Shown here: positions 5,583 through 9,533 of the stretch, piece by piece
How positions within the stretch are numbered: the first letter of the stretch is position 1
Layout of the letters: each line of letters starts with the position of its first letter
Assembly: GCA_002451555.1 (NCBI GenBank)
Contig: DKCU01000132.1
Location: 1-9,533 of the forward strand
DNA length: 9,533 bases
Source: Candidatus Segatella albertsiae
Lineage (GTDB): Bacteria > Bacteroidota > Bacteroidia > Bacteroidales > Bacteroidaceae
Direction: 5' to 3'
Translations under genes and position numbers: made by a program
Notes under the pieces: model-generated
Databases searched by the model: none
Told to the model about the DNA's origin: nothing
Seen by the model: only the letters and a program-made list of their open reading frames with translations

Positions 5583-7409
5583 ATGGCAATGAATGAAATT
5601 AATCAAAGATTGGCTAGTTTGAGGAAGGTGATGAGACATGAGCATTTGTCGGCTTTCATCTTTCCGAGTACGGATGCTCATCAGAGTGAATATGTGGCTG
5701 ATCATTGGCAGGGCAGGGCTTGGATATCGGGCTTCAATGGCTCTGCGGGAACGGCTGTGGTCACTCTTCATGCTGCTGCCTTGTGGACGGACTCTCGATA
5801 TTTTCTTGCGGCAGAGGAGCAGCTGAAAGGGACGGAGTTTCAGTTGATGAAACTTAAAGTGGAAGGTACGCCTACCATTGCGGAATGGCTCGGCAAGGAA
5901 TTGGACAAGGAAGAATTGTTGGAGAAAGATAATGGCAAAGGTGCTTTCTGGCGTGAGGTGGGACTTGACGGTATGGTCAACTCTTATCGTGAGACCGTGG
6001 GGCTTATCGCTGACTTGCGCAAAAATGGAGGGATTACTGTGCGTACAAATTTCGACCCTTTGTCTCAAATATGGAAGAATCGTCCTGCGATTCCTAAGAA
6101 TCCTGTGGAAATCCATCCATTGAAATATGCAGGTGAGACCACTCTCTCGAAGGTTTCCCGTATTCGAAAGGCTCTACGGGATCGCCATGCTGACGGTATG
6201 TTGGTCTCTGCTCTTGATGATATCGCTTGGACTCTGAACCTTCGCGGAACTGATGTTCATTGTAATCCGGTGTTTGTCTCATATCTCTTGATTTCATCTG
6301 ACAAATTGTCTCTCTTCGTTGATGATGAGAAACTAACCGATGAAGTAAAGGCATATCTTTCGGAAAATGGTGTGTCTGTGTATAAATATAATAAGGTGGA
6401 AGAGGGATTGGCCAATTACGCTGATTATAATATCCTGCTGGATGGAAATGAGACTAGTTATCACCTTTGGAAATCTGTGAGATGTCAGGAGATTGTTGCT
6501 GCGGATTCACCTATTCCTGTGATGAAAGCTGTTAAGAATCCTGTGGAAATAGTGGGCTATCGCAATGCAATGCTTCGTGATGGTGTGGCTATGGTTAAGT
6601 TCTTGAAATGGTTGAAGCCTGCTGTTGAGGCAGGAGGACAAACGGAAATGTCAATTGACAAGAAATTGACAAGCCTTCGTGCAGAGCAAGACTTGTTCCG
6701 TGACATTTCATTTGATACCATAGCTGGTTATCAGGAGCATGGTGCCATCGTTCATTATGAGGCAACGGCAGATACGGATGCTCCTTTGAAACCAGAAGGC
6801 TTGATTTTGATTGATTCTGGGGCTCAATATCAAGATGGAACTACTGATATTACCAGGACGATTGCTTTGGGACCTGTTACGGAAGAAATGAAACATGTAT
6901 ATACGCTTGTCCTTAAAGGTCATATACAATTGGAACTTGCCAAGTTCCCTGATGGTGCCTCTGGGACTCAGATTGATGCATTGAGTCGTGAGTGTATGTG
7001 GCGTGAGGGCTATAACTTCTTGCATGGAACAGGACATGGCGTTGGCTCGTATCTTAACGTGCATGAGGGCCCTCATCAGATCCGTATGGAGTGGAAACCA
7101 ACTCCTCTTCGCGCAGGAATGACTGTTACTGACGAACCTGGATTGTATTTGGCAGGTAAGTTTGGCGTGAGAACCGAGAATACCTTATTGATAAAAGATT
7201 ATAAGGAAACCGAGTTTGGTAAGTTCTTGCAGATGGAGTCCTTGACGCTTTGTCCGATAGATATGGCTCCGTTGGATGTGGATATGCTTCTCTCGGAAGA
7301 GATTGAATGGCTCAATGGCTACCATCAGATGGTGTATGATAAACTAGCACCTTATCTTGATGAAGAAGAGAAAAAATGGTTGAAAAATGCCACAAAACCT
7401 GTCTTGTAA
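5583..7409 (+). CDS. Xaa-Pro aminopeptidase (M24B, three-domain type)
   Basis: This 608-residue metallopeptidase removes an N-terminal residue preceding proline, a role in peptide catabolism that suits amino-acid-using Bacteroidales. Domains in order are creatinase-like N-terminal domain 1 (about 5-150, with STDAHQSEYV, WISGFNGSAG and LWTDSRYF), N-terminal domain 2 (about 160-315), the M24 pita-bread catalytic domain (about 320-540) and a C-terminal extension (about 545-608). All five metal ligands are present: D411 and D422 in DSGAQYQDGTTDITRT, H485 in HGTGHGVG, E518 in TDEPG and E532 in RTENT. H391 (HYEA) and H494 (VHEGP) fit the proton-shuttle histidines. The spacing of the ligands follows the long eukaryote-like APP1 type rather than the shorter E. 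coli PepP. No signal peptide is seen, so it should be cytosolic. The start at 5583 or the ATG at 5589 is undecided. No SD is visible. Confidence 0.95.
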   Translation: MAMNEINQRLASLRKVMRHEHLSAFIFPSTDAHQSEYVADHWQGRAWISGFNGSAGTAVVTLHAAALWTDSRYFLAAEEQLKGTEFQLMKLKVEGTPTIAEWLGKELDKEELLEKDNGKGAFWREVGLDGMVNSYRETVGLIADLRKNGGITVRTNFDPLSQIWKNRPAIPKNPVEIHPLKYAGETTLSKVSRIRKALRDRHADGMLVSALDDIAWTLNLRGTDVHCNPVFVSYLLISSDKLSLFVDDEKLTDEVKAYLSENGVSVYKYNKVEEGLANYADYNILLDGNETSYHLWKSVRCQEIVAADSPIPVMKAVKNPVEIVGYRNAMLRDGVAMVKFLKWLKPAVEAGGQTEMSIDKKLTSLRAEQDLFRDISFDTIAGYQEHGAIVHYEATADTDAPLKPEGLILIDSGAQYQDGTTDITRTIALGPVTEEMKHVYTLVLKGHIQLELAKFPDGASGTQIDALSRECMWREGYNFLHGTGHGVGSYLNVHEGPHQIRMEWKPTPLRAGMTVTDEPGLYLAGKFGVRTENTLLIKDYKETEFGKFLQMESLTLCPIDMAPLDVDMLLSEEIEWLNGYHQMVYDKLAPYLDEEEKKWLKNATKPVL

Positions 7410-7471
7410 AGGCTAAAAAGCACTCTATTTGAAATAAAATGAGCCATTTGAAGCAAAAAAACGTCTAAAAG

Positions 7472-7503
7472 CTTGGCTATTTGATAAATAAGATGTAATT
7501 TTG
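7472..7503 (+). promoter_or_regulatory. rpsU promoter
   Basis: CTTG (7472-7475), a 20-nt gap and TAATTTTG (7496-7503) form a good Bacteroidetes promoter. The start should lie near 7510, leaving a leader of about 70 nt that ends in a purine-rich AAAGCAAAAAAA directly before the ATG. A small inverted repeat, GCACC (7503-7507) with GGTGC (7518-7522), spans the predicted start. I see no clear terminator for the upstream aminopeptidase gene in 7410-7471. Confidence 0.75.
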
Positions 7504-7579
7504 CACCCGCAAATTGTGGTGCTATACCCTTTTCGCTTAGAATAACATAAGTTTAACATATAAATTAAAAGCAAAAAAA

Positions 7580-7771
7580 ATGATTATTGTACCAGTTAAA
7601 GACGGTGAGAACATCGAGAGAGCTCTCAAGAAGTTTAAGAGAAAGTTTGAAAAGACAGGTGTTGTTAAGGAGCTTCGTGCTCGTCAGCAATATGACAAGC
7701 CATCTGTTTTGAAGCGTCTCAAGATGGAACACGCCATCTACGTACAGCAGTTGCGCGCAAACGAGGAATAA
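7580..7771 (+). CDS. rpsU: 30S ribosomal protein bS21
   Basis: The 63-residue basic protein is bS21, slightly shorter than the 71-residue E. coli form. It starts MIIVPVKDGENIERALKKFKR, and its ELRARQQYDKPS segment fits the conserved middle. It is a small-subunit protein near the 3' end of 16S rRNA. In Flavobacterium johnsoniae, bS21 with bS18 and bS6 holds the anti-Shine-Dalgarno tail, which explains why this phylum largely ignores SD sequences. The rpsU leader itself shows no GGAGG-like sequence, only A-rich bases before the ATG. It heads a cluster with the recombinase, hpf and tRNA genes, and is separated from the next gene by a hairpin and a likely secondary promoter. Confidence 0.97.
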   Translation: MIIVPVKDGENIERALKKFKRKFEKTGVVKELRARQQYDKPSVLKRLKMEHAIYVQQLRANEE

Positions 7772-7772
7772 T

Positions 7773-7799
7773 ATCCCCCAAAAAGTCCTCTTTGGGGAT
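7773..7799 (+). terminator. Hairpin after rpsU (attenuator or processing site)
   Basis: ATCCCCCAAA (7773-7782) pairs with TTTGGGGAT (7791-7799), with one bulged C and an 8-nt loop, starting directly after the rpsU stop. No T run follows, so it is not a standard intrinsic terminator. It could stabilise the 3' end of a short rpsU mRNA or reduce read-through into xerC. Confidence 0.55.
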
Positions 7800-7824
7800 T
7801 CAAAAGTAAAAAATCCTCAAAAAA

Positions 7825-7856
7825 TTTGGTAGTTTGAATTAAAATCCGTATTTTCG
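7825..7856 (+). promoter_or_regulatory. Possible secondary promoter for xerC-hpf
   Basis: TTTG (7825-7828), a 20-nt gap and TATTTTCG (7849-7856) differ from consensus at one base of the -7 box. Transcription would begin near 7862, only about 10 nt before the ATG at 7872, which is short but feasible. Confidence 0.45.
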
Positions 7857-7871
7857 TTGCCGAAAAAGAAA

Positions 7872-8768
7872 ATGAGCAACGTTATGCTAAATATAGAGGA
7901 GTTTTTGAACTATATGAAGTGCGAGCTAAACCGCTCCCAGCTAACTATAGATAGTTATGCCGAAGACTTGAAAAGTTTTGAGGCATATTTCAAAAACTTG
8001 TCTGAAACGCTCTCCTGGGAGACTATAGATTCAGATGTCGTCCGTAATTGGATGGAAAGCATGATGGATGCAGGCAATAAAGCTACTTCCGTCAATAGAC
8101 GGTTAAGTGCTGTTCGTGCATTTTATCGTTTTGCTTTGACAAGGCATCTTGTTGACTCGGACCCAGCGCATCTAATCAAAGGACCTAAGGCGGCGAAGCC
8201 ATTGCCTCAGTTTTTGAAAGAAAGTGAGATGGATGAGCTGCTAGATGTCCATAAGTGGGGAGATGATTATAAAGATGTACGTGCGCGTACTATTATAATG
8301 ACTTTCTACGAGACGGGGATGCGATTGGCGGAACTGCTTAGTCTTGATGACGAAATGGTTAATTTCGTAAATAGAGAGATAAGAGTAACCGGCAAGGGAG
8401 ATAAACAGCGTGTTGTTCCTTTTGGCAATGAGCTAAGTGAAGCCTTGACTGACTATATGCGGTTGCGCGACAAAACTGTGGTGAAACTTTCGCCTGCATT
8501 GTTCCTCTCCGAGAGCGGAAGGCGAATGTCACGTAGGTCGGTTCGTATGATAGTTAAAGAGGGGCTGTCTGTGGTTAGCTCGTTAAAGAAAAAAAGTCCG
8601 CATGTGTTGAGACATACATTCGCTACGGCAATGTTGAATCATGATGCAGGAATAGAAAGTTTGAAAAAACTGTTGGGGCATGCTAAACTTTCCACCACGG
8701 AAATTTATACGCACACGACGTTCGAACAGTTGAAACGAGTTTATAATGAAGCCCATCCGAGGGCATAA
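7872..8768 (+). CDS. xerC: XerC/XerD-like tyrosine recombinase
   Basis: The 298-residue protein has an N-terminal SAM-like core-binding domain (about 5-95, with NRSQLTIDSYAEDL and NRRLSAVRAFYRF) and a catalytic domain. The full tyrosine recombinase set is present, numbered from the ATG at 7872: R151 (TGMRLAELL), K175 (GKGDKQR), H244 and R247 (HVLRHTFA), H270 (LGHAKL) and Y279 (EIYTH). The size and the LLGHAKLSTTEIYTH ending are typical of chromosomal Xer proteins, which resolve chromosome dimers at dif with FtsK. Whether it is the XerC or XerD partner cannot be decided. Reading can extend to a TTG at 7857, and an ATG at 7884 (MLNIEEFLNY) is an alternative that may fit homologues better. The position between rpsU and hpf is, from general knowledge, usual in Bacteroidetes and argues for a housekeeping enzyme rather than a mobile-element integrase. 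Confidence 0.9.
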   Translation: MSNVMLNIEEFLNYMKCELNRSQLTIDSYAEDLKSFEAYFKNLSETLSWETIDSDVVRNWMESMMDAGNKATSVNRRLSAVRAFYRFALTRHLVDSDPAHLIKGPKAAKPLPQFLKESEMDELLDVHKWGDDYKDVRARTIIMTFYETGMRLAELLSLDDEMVNFVNREIRVTGKGDKQRVVPFGNELSEALTDYMRLRDKTVVKLSPALFLSESGRRMSRRSVRMIVKEGLSVVSSLKKKSPHVLRHTFATAMLNHDAGIESLKKLLGHAKLSTTEIYTHTTFEQLKRVYNEAHPRA

Positions 8769-8781
8769 CCTTTTAAAAAAT

Positions 8782-8787
8782 GGAGGT
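8782..8787 (+). promoter_or_regulatory. Strong Shine-Dalgarno sequence before hpf
   Basis: GGAGGT ends 4 nt before the ATG at 8792, close to the classic spacing (the GGAGG core ends 5 nt before it). It decides this start over the in-frame ATG at 8780, which overlaps the SD itself. No other gene in the window has a comparable match; patB and the DUF3737 gene show only AAGGA/AAGGT. Confidence 0.75.
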
Positions 8788-8791
8788 CACT

Positions 8792-9091
8792 ATGGAAATT
8801 AAAATTCAGTCGATTCACTTCGATGCTACCGAGAAGTTACAGGCGTTTATCGAAAAGAAAGTCGCCAAGTTAGAAAAAACTTATGAAGATATACAGAAAG
8901 TAGAGGTGCAATTAAAGGTCGTAAAGCCTGCTACTGCTTTAAATAAGGAGGTTCATCTCGAAGTGGGCGTGCCAGGAACAACATTGTTCGTTGAGAAGAC
9001 ATGTGATACTTTTGAGGAGGGAATTGACCAAGCAGTGGATTCAATGAAGGTTCAACTGACCAAATTTAAAGAAAAAATGCGTAATCGATAA
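8792..9091 (+). CDS. hpf: Ribosome hibernation-promoting factor, short HPF/RaiA type
   Basis: The 99-residue protein is a short HPF/YfiA (S30AE) family member. MEIKIQSIHFDATEKLQAFIEKKVAKLEK is the typical N-terminus, followed by strand VEVQLKVVKP, the strand HLEVGVPGTTLFVEKTCDT and a basic end, KFKEKMRNR. Family members bind in the 30S decoding channel, where mRNA and tRNA would sit, and silence idle ribosomes. The C-terminal dimerisation domain of long HPF is absent. Short forms in gamma-proteobacteria form 100S dimers with RMF, but I see no such partner here, so 70S silencing is the simpler guess. The gene begins 23 nt after the xerC stop, so they are probably co-transcribed. The start is set by the SD sequence at 8782 and by family alignment; an ATG 12 nt upstream is in frame. 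Confidence 0.92.
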   Translation: MEIKIQSIHFDATEKLQAFIEKKVAKLEKTYEDIQKVEVQLKVVKPATALNKEVHLEVGVPGTTLFVEKTCDTFEEGIDQAVDSMKVQLTKFKEKMRNR

Positions 9092-9109
9092 AAAAAAAGT
9101 CGAAAAAAT

Positions 9110-9140
9110 TTTGTGGAATCAAAATAATGTTGTATCTTTG
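9110..9140 (+). promoter_or_regulatory. Strong promoter of the tRNA cluster
   Basis: TTTG (9110-9113), a 19-nt gap and TATCTTTG (9133-9140) match the consensus fully. It lies 18 nt after the hpf stop and should start transcription near 9146, about 47 nt before the first tRNA. Confidence 0.85.
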
Positions 9141-9184
9141 CAGCCGTTTTCCGATAGGTCGAAAACTTAGCCGTATTGCGGCTG
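9141..9184 (+). other. Hairpin in the precursor-tRNA leader
   Basis: GTTTT (9146-9150) and CGA (9152-9154) pair with TCG (9159-9161) and AAAAC (9162-9166), leaving one bulged C and a TAGG loop. An outer CAGCCG (9141-9146) can pair with CGGCTG (9179-9184), although its 5' arm may lie before the transcription start. It lies between promoter and first tRNA and probably belongs to the RNase-processed leader. Confidence 0.5.
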
Positions 9185-9192
9185 TAAAGATT

Positions 9193-9266
9193 GCCTCTTT
9201 AGCTCAGTTGGCCAGAGCACGTGATTTGTAATCTCGGGGTCGTTGGTTCGAATCCGACAAGAGGCT
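9193..9266 (+). tRNA. tRNA-Thr(TGT)
   Basis: The cloverleaf has acceptor arms GCCTCTT (9193-9199) and AAGAGGC (9259-9265), a D arm GCTC/GAGC, loop TTTGTAA with anticodon TGT, and T arm GTTGG-TTCGAAT-CCGAC. It reads ACA and other Thr codons. The anticodon stem CGTGA/TCTCG contains a central T-T mismatch. No CCA is encoded; the discriminator is T. Confidence 0.95.
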
Positions 9267-9280
9267 CAAAAAAAAGAAAA

Positions 9281-9362
9281 GGGTGGTTACCAGAGTGGCC
9301 AAATGGGGCAGACTGTAAATCTGCTGGCTATGCCTTCGGTGGTTCGAATCCATCACCACCCA
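9281..9362 (+). tRNA. tRNA-Tyr(GTA)
   Basis: This 82-nt class II tRNA has acceptor arms GGGTGGT and ACCACCC (9355-9361), anticodon arm GCAGA-CTGTAAA-TCTGC with anticodon GTA, a long variable arm as expected for bacterial tRNA-Tyr, and T arm GGTGG-TTCGAAT-CCATC. Discriminator is A and CCA is not encoded. It starts 14 nt after tRNA-Thr. Confidence 0.96.
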
Positions 9363-9375
9363 CTTTCTTTAACTT

Positions 9376-9448
9376 GCGGAAATAGCTCAGTTGATAGAGC
9401 ACTAGCCTTCCAAGCTGGGGGTCGCGGGTTTGAGCCCCGTTTTCCGCT
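9376..9448 (+). tRNA. tRNA-Gly(TCC)
   Basis: Acceptor arms GCGGAAA (9376-9382) and TTTCCGC (9441-9447) pair fully. The anticodon arm is CTAGC-CTTCCAA-GCTGG with anticodon TCC, which reads GGA and GGG. The discriminator is T and CCA is not encoded. It lies 13 nt after tRNA-Tyr in the same array. Confidence 0.96.
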
Positions 9449-9460
9449 CTAATTTTATTT

Positions 9461-9532
<72 letters not shown>

Positions 9533-9533
9533 C

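Noticed and set aside
9243..9452. Open frame of 69 codons across the tRNA genes
   Set aside because: It runs through three complete tRNA genes and has no independent coding signal.

Overview
The window looks like chromosomal DNA of a Bacteroidales bacterium, most likely Prevotella/Segatella. Four things point there. Promoters have the Bacteroidetes form TTTG-N19-20-TAnnTTTG. Most starts lack a Shine-Dalgarno sequence. The malate dehydrogenase and MalY/PatB proteins have Bacteroidales-type N-termini. The order rpsU - tyrosine recombinase - hpf - tRNA Thr/Tyr/Gly/Thr is, from general knowledge, a conserved Bacteroidetes arrangement that normally continues into tuf, secE, nusG and ribosomal protein genes. 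The species assignment is inference.

Left part (1-4177): an orphan surface-type lipoprotein gene (+) converges on a two-gene minus-strand unit, a PLP-dependent C-S lyase/aminotransferase (MalY/PatB) followed by a nitroreductase-family flavoprotein. A bidirectional hairpin terminator separates the two directions. Upstream of the lyase lies a 110-bp non-coding element made of four 21-bp units, mostly palindromic, enclosed by a 27-bp outer inverted repeat. Next comes a DUF3737 beta-helix protein (-). A short TGTCAG-type repeat occurs twice, before the lipoprotein and before the DUF3737 gene, in the same orientation relative to each promoter.

Middle part (4178-7409): malate dehydrogenase (-) with its own terminator and a long foldable leader is divergent from a three-domain Xaa-Pro aminopeptidase (+), which has a consensus promoter and a leader of about 170 nt.

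Right part (7410-9533): a translation-related cluster. rpsU (bS21) has its own promoter. A hairpin and a probable secondary promoter precede a XerC/XerD-like recombinase. A short ribosome hibernation factor (hpf) follows, and it has the strongest Shine-Dalgarno sequence in the window. A strong promoter then drives four tRNA genes: Thr(TGT), Tyr(GTA), Gly(TCC) and Thr(GGT). None of the four encodes its CCA end.

Most genes are housekeeping. I see no phage, insertion sequence, CRISPR array or defence system. The parts that deserve attention are non-coding: the 21-bp palindromic array, the paired TGTCAG repeats, the mdh leader, and the SD-marked hpf gene downstream of the gene for the protein that masks the anti-SD in this phylum.
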